A stretch of 64,000 bases of DNA from Channallabes apus (Eukaryota > Chordata > Actinopteri > Siluriformes > Clariidae). Positions 1-11,690 of this stretch are shown one piece after another. Each line of letters opens with the position of its first letter. Positions within the stretch are counted from its first letter, which is position 1. A program made the position numbers and the translations under genes. The DNA lies in the NCBI GenBank assembly GCA_030522415.1, contig CM060130.1:21784465-21848464 (forward strand). The letters are read 5' to 3'. The notes beneath the pieces are model-generated. The model saw only the letters and a list, made by a program, of their open reading frames with translations, did no database searches and was not told where the DNA came from.

Positions 1-1179
1 AGACGCGAGACGTTTCCTTCAATTAAGGCGTGTCCGGTGTCGTCGGTTATTGTTTTCCACTCAGATCGAGCTGTTTTTTCCCCGCTCATATACTATAAAA
101 AGCCTGAGTCACATGACCTAAAATGCTTTTTGGAATTATTTTTATTTAAACATGTTAAAGGACGATAAATTTATCGACGGTCTTTGAGATGAAACAAAGC
201 CGAACTCATCTTTAACACGCCAGCACCGCTAGTTACTGGCTCTTTAATTAAGCTCAGTCCTGATCACCAGAGACTCCGACACGCCACACTTAAAGACCAG
301 AGCTCTTTAAATACACTCCCGATGTCCCATAATGAGGACCTCTGAAAGAGCGACGTAAATGACCTCGTGTCTTAAAATAGCCGTTCCATGTACATCATTC
401 ATATTTTATATTATATATATTATATATATATATATATATAAATACATATTCAGATCGCTGCCTTCGGACTTTTCCTGGGATTCACTGATGGCGGTTTTAA
501 TTCGCGCTGTCAGAACACTAATCGGGGACAGATGGTCAGGAGCCGTTCGACAGAAAGTGGGGTAATGTGTTAATTACCTCAAAAGGTCATTTGTTAATTA
601 TGTTTAAACATCAGGTTCGGGAGATAATGAGTCGGAAATCTGCTTTTGTTTTATTTATATAGCGGTGCTGACGTGCGTCTCTCTCTCTCTCTCACTCTCT
701 CGGTCTCTCTCAAACGTCTTCAGCGCGGAGGAGTTTACGAAGTTTTCCCCAGACGATAAAACCCATCTATAAATGAGCACCAATTCTGATTGGTCAGAAG
801 GCAGAAGGTAGGCATTATGTTTGTGTAACAGTAAATACAGTTCCTGCTGTAATGTATACAGGTTTATACCAGAGCGACGGTTCTTTGAGAAACTGAATTA
901 AGGGTGAACAGATGCACTGGTTTTCCTGAGCTGTACAGTGTAAAAGCTCATCTGTAAGCCATAGGGCTGGTCAAGTGTTCTGTTCAAAGCTCTAGATCGC
1001 AAAATGAACGTACAAATCCGTTTTTGTCAAGTCCCAATCAAACACAATCAAATGTCATCTCCCAAACAGTTTGACCAATCTTCTCCGTTTATAAGTTACA
1101 CAAGGCCGAAGACCCATGTCTCCATTATGATGTAGTAATCTATGCATTTAGAGGTAGTTTTATTATTTATTTATTTCTT
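1..1179. other. klhl13 3' intron, no gene seen
   Basis: AT-rich, with a (TA)n tract at about 409-440 and a CT-rich tract at about 678-712. I looked for the next Kelch exon (TVECYNP-type sequence on the minus strand) and did not find it. Confidence 0.5.
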
Positions 1180-2100
1180 TGCTGTTGAATAAGTGTGACC
1201 ACTGTAGAAACCCCATTATAACTGTACCGAATTTAGGGTCACTTTTGAAGGGGTTAATTATTTTTGATCAACATGATTTGATTACAAATGTAGTAGAGTT
1301 TTTGAAGCTTATAAATTTGACCGGTCTCAATTTTCAATGGAAAAAAAAAATATTAAGAGAGCTAGGAGAGAATGAAGTGGTTCATCCACGGGCACCAAAG
1401 GGATCCTTCAGAACTTAAAAAAAAAGTTTTGTGAGGGTGCAGACCAAACCGAGGGCAATATGGCCAACTACTGCAATGGTCTGTGGCACAAATATTAATT
1501 CTAAATTAATAAATCAGTTCTGCGTCATGCCAACAGTGCTTCTCAGCCAAGGGAGTGAGCTCATAATAGTCAATTTTGATTAAGAACACAGCAATGAATA
1601 ACAATATCAAAGAGAAACTTTTCCCAACCATCCAAAGACAGTTTGGTGATAAACAATGTCTTGTCCAGCATGATGGAGCTCCACGCAATAAGGCAACAGT
1701 GATGACTATGAAACTTTGGGCTTGTGGCCAGAAAACTCCCATTGAGAACTTGGTCGATCCTCAAGAGGTGGGTGGACAAAACTCCAAGCATCGATTATGC
1801 AAGAATGGGCTGCCATCAGTCAGGATGTGGTCCAGAAGGTGATTGTCAGGGCGAATTGCAGAGGTCTTGAAAAAGAAGAGTCAACATTGTAAATATTGAC
1901 TCTTTACATAAACTTAGTGTAATTGTCTTTAAACGTCTTTGAGTCTTATGAAATGCTTCTAATTATACTTCAGTGTACCAGAGTAACATCTGACAAAAAG
2001 ATCTAAAAAAATAAATAACTAAAACCACCACTATTGAAGCAGCAGACTTTGTGAGAATTTATATTTGTGTCGTTCTCAAAACTTTGGCCATGACACTAGT
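1180..2100 (+). mobile_element. Decayed Tc1-like transposon, transposase C-terminal half
   Basis: The plus-strand frame near 1600-1850 reads KLFPTIQRQFGDKQCLVQHD, GAPRNKAT and PIENLVD, and later QEWAAISQDVVQKV-like and GRIAEVLKKKSQHCKY-like words in shifted frames, the C-terminal half of a fish Tc1-like transposase (QQDGAPCHKA and NPIENLW motifs). Many lesions. The ends are not clear; GTTCTCAAAACTTTGGCCAT near 2072-2091 resembles a terminal repeat. Confidence 0.72.
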
Positions 2101-2575
2101 CCCAAATTGGACAAACTGTCAGTCGGATTCCTAAGAAAAGTGATAGCGAGCCATTCCCAGCAGACGGAGGTATTGACCTGTTTCAAGTCTTTGGTGGAAG
2201 TCAGCGCTGTGTAATTTCGATGACAGAGATCGCACCCAGGTCTGGGAGGCCAAGAGGGACAACATGCAGGACAAGACAGACTAATACGATGGCATCGATT
2301 TGAGAAATCATACAGAAAATGCTGCTGGTTATTCCAGAGCTACACACCGTAAGTCCTCAGACTATTCAACCAGGTTTGGCTCCAGCTGGATCTGCTGACG
2401 TGCAAAATCATGCACACCAGTGTTCGCTCTGGGACATTATTGACTGGACTTTTTTCTGATGCTGATGGCCAACCAGATTTTTGTACAAATTTTAACTTTA
2501 TGTGCAACTCAAACACCATAACAAGACGAGCCCTCTATGGAGTTGTGTACGGTGTGTTTTTCCGACTGCATCACG

Positions 2576-2615
<40 letters not shown>

Positions 2616-2933
2616 ATGGCATGTTGGCCTGTGAAACAAAGCGGGAAAAAATGGGGGGGGGGGGGGGGACATTAAAAGTAATTTAATTCGGAGCAATAAA
2701 ATTCACTTGACCGGCATGACTCCCGTCGCCATGGTAACAGAGACTATGGAAACGTAGCTCGGAGGATCAGGAAGAGGAGAGAGAGGAATGTGTGTGTGGG
2801 GTGTGTAAAAATCCCCTTCCTGTGGTTTGAGGAGAATTTCACCAAACCCTTTATTTAGCCTCGTTCTGTGGTCTTCTTTACACAGTGGTGTGTCGGTGTA
2901 ATTTAACAGTGGTGTGATGGTGTAATTTAACAT

Positions 2934-2994
<61 letters not shown>

Positions 2995-3352
2995 CATGTG
3001 TATATGTATGTCCTTGAGAATGTGTGCTCTCTTTAAATCCTGACATTCCTCCCTCACCTTACCTACATTCCTCTGAGGCATTATCGTCCTAACTACAACC
3101 TCCACGTCCGCTCGTTACCATGGCAACCAAACCGATGAGGTCCCGGGGGGGGGGGGTCTAGAGCGGTTGTGAGTCGAAGCGAAATGATATGGATCTGATG
3201 CCTGAAAATAGATTACGGGGTGAACTCCGTGTCACTGGATATTTTAATGAGATCCAGACAGACGAGTTCGAAGACGTGCTTTCGAAAGTTGTTACCATAG
3301 CATGCGCGGCATCGACAACAGGCAACACAACCTCCGGACGACCCTCACTCAC
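2101..3352. other. klhl13 3' intron, right part
   Basis: Contains the two TG arrays, a poly(G) run and, at 2105-2480, sequence that looks like old transposon but that I cannot assign. No exon seen before 3353. Confidence 0.4.
2936..2992. repeat. (TG)n microsatellite
   Basis: Uninterrupted TG dinucleotides over about 57 bp. A second array lies at about 2576-2614, and a run of about 16 G at 2653-2668. Confidence 0.95.
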
Positions 3353-4148
3353 CGAGCTCCCCGGCGGCGTTCCTGCCTCCGACGGCGTACAGGTGGCCCT
3401 TGAGCGCGCTCAGATGGAAGAAGGTCCTCTTCTCGTTCAGACAGGCCACCTGCATCCAGCGGTTGTAGCGCGGGTCGTAGCGGAACGCCGTGTCCACCGC
3501 GGTCTTCCCCTTGGTGTCGTAGTTGCTCTGTCCCCCGACGACGTACAGGAAGTTGCCGATGACCGCGATGCCGTGCTGGTAGCGTGGAGCGTCCATCGGC
3601 GCCAGTGCCCGCCACTCGTGCGCCTTCTCGTCGAACAGACGTAGCTCCTTGCTGACGACCAGCTGCTGGCGGAGGACACCCCCCAGAGTCACCAGGTGCG
3701 CGCTGTCGGAGCGGATAGCCGTGCGCTCGGACTGCATCACCGGCTGCATGTAGGGCATCATCTGGTAGTTGCTGGCCTCCAGGAGCAGGTTGACGCACAC
3801 GTTGTCCGTGCGCATGAAGTCGACCGTCTGCACGTGGTTGATGAGCTCGCTCGGGCTCATCAGCGGGAAGCGGACGTTGCGCATGAGGCGCGCCGCGTGC
3901 TCCATGCGCCCGTCCTCCGCCCGCAGCCAGCGGCACGCCGCTTTGAACAGCTCCAGCTCGCTGCAGCGCCGCAGACCGTTGGAGGACAGAGCGAAAGCCA
4001 GTCTCTCCACGGGGAGCTTCACGAACTCGCCCGTCCCGAGGATGGCCGGGAAGTTCTTCAGGATGAAGTTGTTCACATATTTGTCCACCTCGGCCAGGTT
4101 GTACGCACTAGCGATGCGCCCCACCTCCACGCAGTTCTCCAGCGACAC
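3353..4148 (-). CDS. klhl13: klhl13 coding exon 5: BACK domain and first Kelch repeats
   Basis: KLHL13 is a BTB-BACK-Kelch adaptor that, with KLHL9, recruits substrates such as Aurora B to CUL3 ubiquitin ligases during mitosis and cytokinesis (family knowledge). This 796-nt exon encodes residues 191-455 plus one base. It begins VSLENCVEV after acceptor CTCGCTAG and ends GELG at donor GTGAGT. Residues 191 to about 300 are the BACK domain, with [14 protein letters not shown] and the [16 protein letters not shown] stretch. Kelch repeats follow, with the GG pairs LVTLGG (about 342), LYVVGG (391) and LYAVGG (443). Identity to recalled vertebrate KLHL9/KLHL13 is very high from QPVMQS onward. GC content is well above that of the flanking introns, and long open frames on the opposite strand here are only shadows. 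About 200 residues carrying the remaining Kelch repeats must lie left of position 1. A klhl9-like paralogue is possible, but linkage to wdr44 favours klhl13. Confidence 0.96.
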
Positions 4149-5259
4149 CTAGCGAGGAGAGAGGATCATCAGAACGAGGCATTCTTCAGCGCCAACAGTG
4201 CCTGACTTAATTATACATAACACAGCTGGGAATAATGCTAATTTATATTTGGTTCATTAACATTTTGGAAAATAGGATTAACGTCATGGAAATTTGCTGA
4301 AAGACGAAATTGTAAAGCACTGGGGGTAAACAAAGCGCTGCCACAGGAGACTCCTTCCACAAATGTTGACTAAACATCTAAACGCCAACGTAGAGAAAAG
4401 TTCATCAACGATTATGTGTGTATGAAATAAAGAAGATTTAAAAAAGTTATGCAAAAAACAAAACATTAATATAAACTTGAGATAAAAATGGAAAAATGTT
4501 TTTAAAAGAAAATCCACAATAATTTTAAACTCATTGCTCTGCAATTTCTAACTTGGAAATCAATTTCAGAGAATTCGACAGCACAGTGGTGGGAATTAAG
4601 TGAAATAAAAAAAAAAACTAAAAAACAAAAGAAACAGAACACTAGATCATTAGAGGTTATACGCAGATACCCCCTTTTTACTGATTTACACACAAACACA
4701 AAACCCTTGTGTTACTGCTGTTTACACAAACCACCCGCTGCACGTGTTTACTTCGTTTCAGCCGAACAGATAAGCACTCAGCAGGACGGATTCCTCTTAT
4801 GAGAAAACAAACTCGGCTAATAAAGCGCGCGGGCGAATGAATTTCTCCTAATTGTCGCCGCGGCCGTTACAGAGCTCGCATCGCGGTAATTGAACGCGTG
4901 CCAACGAAGCTGTATTGAAAGCAGTGCTGGATATGAAATCGCAATATCGAGGCCGGCGTGGTGCGCGTAAGCCGACCCTGCGCCACCCAGAGAATAAGCG
5001 CTGCCTGCCGTCTCTAACGATCCGCCTCGATAATTAGCTGATGACCTAAATAAAGCTCGTTAGGGCAGAGAAACTGCACAAAAATCATTTGTTACCCCAC
5101 AGAGTTGATGAATTCTGGTTGTTTTCAGTAACACCAGGTTTCTAGCAGAGTCATGGGTCTTGGTTGAGTGTTCGATTAAGTATGTATTTGTCGAGAGAGA
5201 AATTAAAACGTTAATGAACCAAAAGGAAAAACTGAAAAAGAGATAGGTTTCCTTAGTAC
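4149..5259. other. klhl13 intron 4 with possible regulatory block
   Basis: The left half is AT-rich without features. The stretch 4720-5055 has balanced composition, no repeat, CpGs (GTCGCCGCGGCCG) and several TAATTG/TAATTA homeodomain-type cores (CTCCTAATTGTC, GATAATTAGCTGATGAC). It is a candidate conserved enhancer. Confidence 0.4.
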
Positions 5260-5456
5260 CCCGGAGATGAGGAACACTTTGCAGAAGTCGAGCACCGGGA
5301 GGATCTGCAGGAAGCTGGCCGCCTCCAGGGTGTCCTGCAGGTTCTCCATGTTGAGCGAGAGCTTGGCGGTGTAGATGAAGTCGATGATCTTTTTCAGGCC
5401 GACCCGGTTCACGCCGTGCAGCTTGATGCACATCAGGTCCTGCTCCTTCATCCCAC
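5260..5456 (-). CDS. klhl13: klhl13 coding exon 4: C-terminal half of BTB domain
   Basis: This 197-nt exon encodes residues 125-190, from [13 protein letters not shown] to CKVFLISG. It completes the BTB/POZ fold that dimerises and binds CUL3; the [12 protein letters not shown] segment is the typical BTB helix region. The acceptor is CTCTCAG and the donor GTACTA. Two bases complete the glycine codon split with exon 3, and the exon ends in phase 0, which joins correctly to exon 5. Confidence 0.96.
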
Positions 5457-5534
5457 CTGAGAGACCGAGAGAGGTATGAGAAATGATAGATGCAAAGCGG
5501 GAAAGGAACATCAAGGCTAAATGCAACGTTGAAA

Positions 5535-5665
5535 GATATTTACATTAACATTATCCAGAGCGACGTACATTTTTACAGTGGCAACTTTTGTGGTGCTGGG
5601 GTCTAAATCTGGGACCGCGAACCTTCCGATCAGCAGTCCAACACCTTAGCCACTGGGCTAGAGTT
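5535..5665 (-). mobile_element. tRNA-derived SINE fragment in klhl13 intron 3
   Basis: On the minus strand TAGCCCAGTGGCTAAGGTGT is an A-box-like tRNA start and GGAAGGTTCGCGGTCCCAGA the B-box region. TTATCCAGAGCGACGTACAT on the plus strand (5551-5570) is the common fish SINE/tail sequence. There is no anticodon stem or functional tRNA fold, so this is a SINE, not a tRNA gene. Confidence 0.72.
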
Positions 5666-6559
5666 TTATTGATCGGTACCAGGGCTTAAATAAGCCAGTT
5701 AGATTCTTCTTTCTTTTGTGACGTCATTTAAGTAGAACCCTTTCCCTGAATGTTCACTGAGGAGCGTGGCTCAGAAGTAGCTCATTTACATAGACACTGA
5801 AACGGTGCATCCGGAAGAGGAGTGCAACAAAGTGATTAACACGCAATTGGTGGAGATTTTAAGGTAAGAAACAAGTAGCAATCAGATGAAATGCAGACAT
5901 GAAGCAGTACACGATGTAAGCACAGGTTTTGAAGCAGCCCGCTGATGTGTCAAATCCTAACCAGACCTGTTTTAATATTTTATGAGATAAATGTAACATC
6001 TGTGTTCAGACAACTGATTTCGAGAAAGTGACGCGCTCCAAATCTTCAACGTTTCTGTTAACAGTTCCTCATTTGCCGTTTAAGCGCCTCTATTTAGTTT
6101 TACCATATTCGTCAGATGACTTCATTATAAAACACAGATAGATTCTAGTGAGCCGGTTGTTGCGGCTCTGGATCCTTCAGCTCTACACAGAGACGGGAAC
6201 AAAGAGCCAGCCTGTGAAGCGAAGCCTGTATTTTATTATTCATCAAAAGCAGGGCGAGATCGCTTCACCTCACATCTCGTCACGTCACGGCGTGAGCTTC
6301 ACCACACACGCATACACACACCGAGAAAACAACAAAAAGCACATCATGAACTCTAACGCCTTCAGGAAAAAAAAAACATGAAGTGATTTGAATCTGGTGG
6401 GTGGAGCTACACTCTCAATCAAAGGCGGTGTGTGATTTGAGGTCATAAGAGAGATGATGCATGAACTAGAAATGAAATAGAACTGCAAGGTAACAAGGTA
6501 CATGAGCACCTTGGGGTCTCTTTCATCATTTGTTTCCTTTATCTCAGAACCACCAACCA

Positions 6560-6780
6560 ACCAAAAGAAACAAACTCACCACAAGCAACTCACCCAGTCA
6601 CTCAACATGCAACAAATTCACCCACTCTCCTACCAATGCAGTAACTCTACCCACCCACAAACACTCACTCAACCCACAGTCACCCATCTCACCCACTTAA
6701 AAACCATCAGACCCCATCTACCCACACACACCCCCATTCATTTAACCACCCACCCACTAAACCCACCCACAGCTCCACTC
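6560..6780. repeat. C/A-rich degenerate (CCCA)n tract next to klhl13 exon 3 donor
   Basis: Plus strand is almost free of G: repeated CACCCA, ACCCACCC and CCCACTAAACCC. On the transcribed minus strand the intron therefore begins with repeated GGGTGGGT-type runs. The open frame here is a by-product of the low complexity. Confidence 0.7.
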
Positions 6781-6782
6781 AC

Positions 6783-6915
6783 CTGTAAACATGGCTTTGA
6801 AGTAGTCACTAGAAGACGCCATCATGGCTCGGTGAACAGGAAACGCCTCATCGCCGTCGCCAGCCACCAGCGTGACGTCGCACAGCAGCCCCTCTATCCT
6901 CAACTGGTCGAAACC
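6783..6915 (-). CDS. klhl13: klhl13 coding exon 3: N-terminal half of BTB domain
   Basis: This 133-nt exon has no long open frame of its own and was found from the minus-strand sequence. It reads [16 protein letters not shown], then [20 protein letters not shown], the classic BTB core with the CDVTL strand, the PVHR turn and the SDYFKAMF helix. The acceptor is TTTTGTGTCTCAG and the donor GTGAGT. It starts in phase 0 after exon 2 and ends in phase 1 into exon 4. A G-rich tract (minus strand) follows directly in the intron. Confidence 0.95.
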
Positions 6916-7866
6916 CTGAGACACAAAACAGCGACAAGCTGTGAGCTGTAATGAAACTCATTTCATTACAAACCTCACACAGCAATCGGTATAACATCGC
7001 AATGGGGACATAAAATTCCAGTTTGAATACTCATGGAATAGTGTAACTCTAAAAGCATTGATAAACAGATTGCTACGATGAACATAAAACTACAGGAAAT
7101 GCAAAAAGAGTGAACGAGTGCACGAGGGACGTTTGGGTTCCCCTGACACGTTTCAGGAGATCAGCAATAAAACACTCCATGACTGCATTAATTAGAGAAT
7201 AACACATTTCATTTCAATAACAACCACATTTTCAAAGCTTAGGAGTCTATTTCAGGTCAAAACTTTTTTATTTATTTATTTATTTATTTTTGATGAAGAA
7301 GGTGTAAATCTCTCCCGCTGGCTGAACGGAGCGGGATGCGATGCGAGGTGTGCGCGTTCCCGAGCTACTGGCCCAATTCCACTTTGCGATTGCATCACCG
7401 TGGAAACGAGACCATAATAATTCAGATGGCCTAGTTTGCGTGTTATGATTAGAAAGTAATAGATAAAGAGTTAAGGAGAACGAATAAATAGCACAAGCGG
7501 CATGGGATGTTCGGCAACGCGTGAAGCGTCGCGGAGACGATATCGAGTACGCCGCACGAAAACGGTTCTCCGATCGTAATCTTAAGTGTTTTTTTTTTTT
7601 TTTCTTTCCTGTTTTTAAACTTCCTGGACTCTCGAGGGTCGAGGCGCATTCCTTTCTTTCGCTGCGCTGTGAGGAATTGAAGAAAAATTACAAAATAACT
7701 AGCTGAGATGAGAACCGGACACGTCCCTTTAACCATAAACGCTCTCCAGGCTTCAAATATCTGCTGGAAAAAAAATGAGGGCAAAATTTCTATCCTTTCT
7801 CACTCGCTCGTGTTATCGGATTCTCATTGGACAAATCTGATGAAGCCCTCTGTGTGTCCATTAAAA

Positions 7867-7868
<2 letters not shown>

Positions 7869-7908
<40 letters not shown>
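7869..7908. repeat. (CA)n microsatellite
   Basis: About 20 CA units within klhl13 intron 2. Shorter CA arrays lie at about 8314-8337 and 9410-9436. Confidence 0.95.
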
Positions 7909-7909
<1 letters not shown>

Positions 7910-8449
7910 TATTTTCACAAAGCAGGAAATCCTTTTGCCGGCAAAGACAAAGAGAATAAGGAAAAGTCTTCAGTGTCTTTTTGGCGTCTACCTTGCCCGC
8001 GGGATCACAGATCGCTGCAGCGTCACGTGTCCGCCGCACATCGCAGAGCGGATAAGAGCTCACGCGTAATGAGCGTGACATCAGCTTTCATCCCCACACC
8101 ACAACAGATGTGTACCGGAGTGTGAGGGCGTCTTATATGTAGACCATTATGTTCCCAAATGTGATAAACTGCTGCACATGGCAGCACGTGAGGACACACA
8201 CGCACAATGATTAATATTGATTTAATTAAACTCTGATTAAGCAGCCAATAATTGTGTGTGAGCACACAGATTAGTTTCAATACTTCATTAGAACCCATCG
8301 GTCTCCTCTCTTACAACACACACACACACACACACACTGCAGGGGCGAGTGTCGCATGTTTCAAGGCGCCGAGCACCGGAGAGATACATAGACACGCTCC
8401 TGTGTGATATAAAATAATTTTTTATATATTCTTCACTAAAGTAATGTAC

Positions 8450-8875
8450 AAAGAAGCCACGCCCACTTCGCTAAGATCTGGGGCTTAAAAATAAAAGGCC
8501 ACGCCTCCTTTAACAACAAAGTGGAGAGGCCACTCCCTCTTCTCTGAGAAAGCTACACAAGACACATCCCCTTCACTAAGACCACACCTTTTTATGGAAA
8601 CGTCACACACAGGCCACACCTCTTAACAAAAAAAGGTAGCAAGTATGCCCACCTTTACCAAGGAAGTTATGCAGAGGCCACACCTCCTTGGTTATAAAAA
8701 AAAATAAACTCACATATGCCACGCCTCCCTTAACCCGAGACGGTTACACACAGAGGCCACGCCTTCCTTAACCGAGAAGCTTCAACAGAGACCACGCCTC
8801 TTTTACCATAAGTTGCATACAAAGTCCAGGTAGCCTTTACCAGAACGACACCCACAAGGTCATCCCTGATGTAGC
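8450..8875. repeat. Degenerate tandem repeat, GGCCACGCCTCC type
   Basis: About nine loosely spaced copies of a 45-60 bp unit built on AGAGGCCACGCCTCCTTTAC followed by CGAGANGNTNCACA. Spacing and sequence vary, so this is an old, decayed minisatellite between klhl13 exons 2 and 3. Confidence 0.62.
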
Positions 8876-9698
8876 AGGTTTGACACACCGTCTCTACCAA
8901 GATTGATGCAGATCCTACCTCTACTCATCTGTGCCTATTTTTGAGGGAGAACTAGATGTTTTTCACCTCCGTCTGTCATTTTCTATTCCATCCATCGTGA
9001 TAATGGGCTGCGAGAGCTTCAGTGCTGTCGTCATAGAGATCGATAGTGTGATCTCATCATCATGGAAACGGCAACCGCCACGGCTGAGGACATTACAGGC
9101 ATCTAGCACTGATTTCTAAACAGCCTGAGGGCCGTCTCTACCTCCCACACACACACACACGAAATGGCAGAATGATCTTTTAACCAGATTCCTAAATGTC
9201 ACACACACTCACACCATCATGTGTCCTCCTCTTGACCCCATCACAATTCTTGCTCCCTCACTCACACACACACGGTTGCCAGGTGACCTGCTGGTAGTCG
9301 CTAATGAACTTCCTCATGCGCAACCCAGCCATGATGATAATGACGATGATGAGAAAGGTTGAGGCGTGTGCGAGTGCGCCGGGATGCCAGACCACACTGT
9401 GATGACCTTCACACACACACACACACACACACACACGTCCCCGTGGCAGGACGCCCGCGAAGGCAGATGGTTGTGTTCTGTCCACTGCTTGTCGTGACGA
9501 AGTGTTTAATAAGAGCTGAAATCCACCGCCATGTCGAAGGAACGCTCCGCCACACGCGAGAAAGACGTCGGTTCGATTCCCAGCGTGACGGAAGACTGGA
9601 GTACGCGGTGCAGTTATGGCCGAGGTTCACGAAATAAGGCGGAGAGTTCAACAAGAGTAGAGACGGAAACAACAAGCGAATGACCTGTGGACGGTTAC

Positions 9699-9840
9699 CT
9701 GTAGGACGACGGAGCTGTGCGTGTTACTGGTGAAGAAGCGGGTGTTGCCCGTCTTGGATGCCTGCAGGTGGGTCGAGAGCCCCATCTCACCACAGCCGAG
9801 AGACACCTTCATATGAGCATCGTCATCCTCCACCAGGGAT
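9699..9840 (-). CDS. klhl13: klhl13 coding exon 2: N-terminal region shared by both isoforms
   Basis: This 142-nt exon encodes [15 protein letters not shown], then [20 protein letters not shown], and ends SSVVLQ (residues 34-80), matching the region just before the vertebrate KLHL13 BTB domain. The acceptor is TGTGTAG and the donor GTAACC. The first base completes a codon from the previous exon. Two different upstream exons, at 21233 and at 31390, end in the matching phase 2, so this is the first exon common to both predicted isoforms. Confidence 0.93.
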
Positions 9841-11189
9841 CTACACACAAACAAACAAACAAAGGAAGATGGTTAAAATAAAGGGTACGACATGGAGGGT
9901 TACTGTGACAGAGCGTCATTCAACATCTCCACTCCTGAGAGACAATACAGCCTGATAACCACACCTGAACAAATAGCCACCACACCTTCGCTTCAGGTCA
10001 GAGGTGCAGAAATTCCATTCTACAGTAGAGTTTAGGTTGTTATCTGAAAGACGTTGACTGTTCACAGCTTAACAAACCCAAAACAATTTGGCGTAGACCA
10101 TCGCAGTTACCCCTCATCCACATACCCGATCATACAGCACACTGCTGGGTTGGCAAGAACTGGCTCTGGGTCACCCTCAATTCTGACCCAAGCTAAAAAA
10201 AGTGAACCTGCTTTTTGATCTGAAATGGATTTTTTATGGATAATCAATCATTTAATGCTACTTAATCCAAAAGTAATTTTAATCCAGGTGCAGCTGGGGT
10301 GCATTCAAGATATTTCTGATGCGCAATTCAAATGGAAGCTGGTCCACCACTTGAAGCTTAAAAAAAACTGAACGATACTGAAAAATAAAATCTAACCACA
10401 TGACATTGTTAAAACATGATGCTGAATCGAGGTGAATGATCAACATTCTAAGCATGGATCGGTACATGCGTTGGCGCTACCCAACACATTTACTGAGATG
10501 AAAACAAGCCAAAGAAATAAATAAACTATTCAAAAATCCGTATAACATAGCAGAAGTACAGTGATCAAATCAGATACAAAGAGCTTGTGTTGTGTCCCCG
10601 CCCTGCATTGGGCACCCTAGGAGACCGCCTACGTCGCCTATGCAAGTCCGTCCTGGAGGACCACCTGTTCAAGACATTATAGTGTTTCCTCAGCTCCTAG
10701 TGGACCTGGTGTAATTTAACACTCTAACAACCTTTACTGAATAGAAGTGAGAGTGTGGTAGAGCCGGGAAAACACTAAAATGTGAAGAGCAGGGTTGGAC
10801 GTCCAAGACCAGGGTTGGAAACCAGTGGTCTGTGTCACGGGCTGGCCCTGGCTCTGGCCTTGATCATTATATGGCATCTGCAAACTGTAAAAACTCTTGT
10901 GTTTACAACCTCCAGTCTCCTCCAGTCCCAGTATTTGATGCAGCGTACATGAGGTAAAAGTCAGAAGACGCTGGTGACTAAGTGCATCTGTCAAGTTTGT
11001 CACCACAGACCATCTGATACATTACTGGTGATTAGAATTTAGAAATGCTATGAAGTATGGGATTCCTTCGTTTCTGACTGCGTGCTCATTTATACAAAAT
11101 AATTGCATGCCGGTCAGGTCTTAGTGAAGGAGGTGTAGCCTATCAACTTTTCAGTCTTAATCAAGAGGTGGATGCGTCACATATGAAAC

Positions 11190-11690
11190 CTACCTCAGCG
11201 AAGAAGGCAGAGGAATGCCCAAGAACGAGTCAGTCCTGAAAGAAGGTGGTAGCGTTAAGGCTACAAACCGGTCAGTCTCGGAGATGGGGGTACTGGGTCA
11301 CCTACGAATTGGTCAGTCTCGGAGAAGGGGGTAGTGGAGCACCTACAAACCCGTCAGTCTCGGTAATGGGGGTACTGGTGCACCTACAAACCAGTCAGTC
11401 TCGGTAATGGGGGTAGTGGTGCACGTACGAACCCATCAGTCCCGGTAAAGGGGGTAGTGGTGCACCTACGAACCCATCAGTCCCGGTAAAGGGGGTAGCG
11501 GTGCACGTACGAACCCATCAGTCCCGGTAAAGCGGGTAGTGGTGCACGTCAGTTCCGATGAAGGAAGCGGGGTGTGCCTTGTGAACCTGTAAGTCGTGGC
11601 GAAGAAGGCAGAGGCGTGCCCTGGAAACCAGTCAGTCCCATTGAAGGAGGCAAAGGCGTGCCCTGAGAACCAGTCAGTCCAAGACAGAGG
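11190..11690. repeat. 41-bp minisatellite in klhl13 intron
   Basis: Seven head-to-tail 41-bp units fill 11261-11547 exactly (7 x 41 = 287). The core is AACCCGTCAGTCTCGGTAAT followed by GGGGGTAGTGGTGCAC. More diverged units of similar size continue on both sides (about 11190-11260 and 11548-11690, with CCAGTCAGTCCCATTGAAGG). No coding role. Likely variable in copy number. Confidence 0.88.

Larger units (their letters stand above)
6916..9698. other. klhl13 intron 2
   Basis: Non-coding. Holds CA arrays, the GGCCACGCC repeat and a unique block at about 8060-8300 with TTGATTTAATTAAACTCTGA and GCCAATAATTGTGTG, rich in homeodomain-type sites. A poly(T) run lies near 7589-7603. Confidence 0.4.

Noticed and set aside
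3189..4205. Long plus-strand open frames opposite klhl13 exon 5
   Set aside because: They are antisense shadows of a GC-rich, highly conserved Kelch exon and match no known protein type.
6502..6951. 149-codon plus-strand open frame rich in Thr, Pro and His
   Set aside because: Low-complexity (CCCA)n tract running into the antisense of klhl13 exon 3.
9540..9620. tRNA-like B box GGTTCGATTCCCAG
   Set aside because: No A box, acceptor stem or anticodon arm can be drawn around it. At best a decayed SINE fragment or chance.
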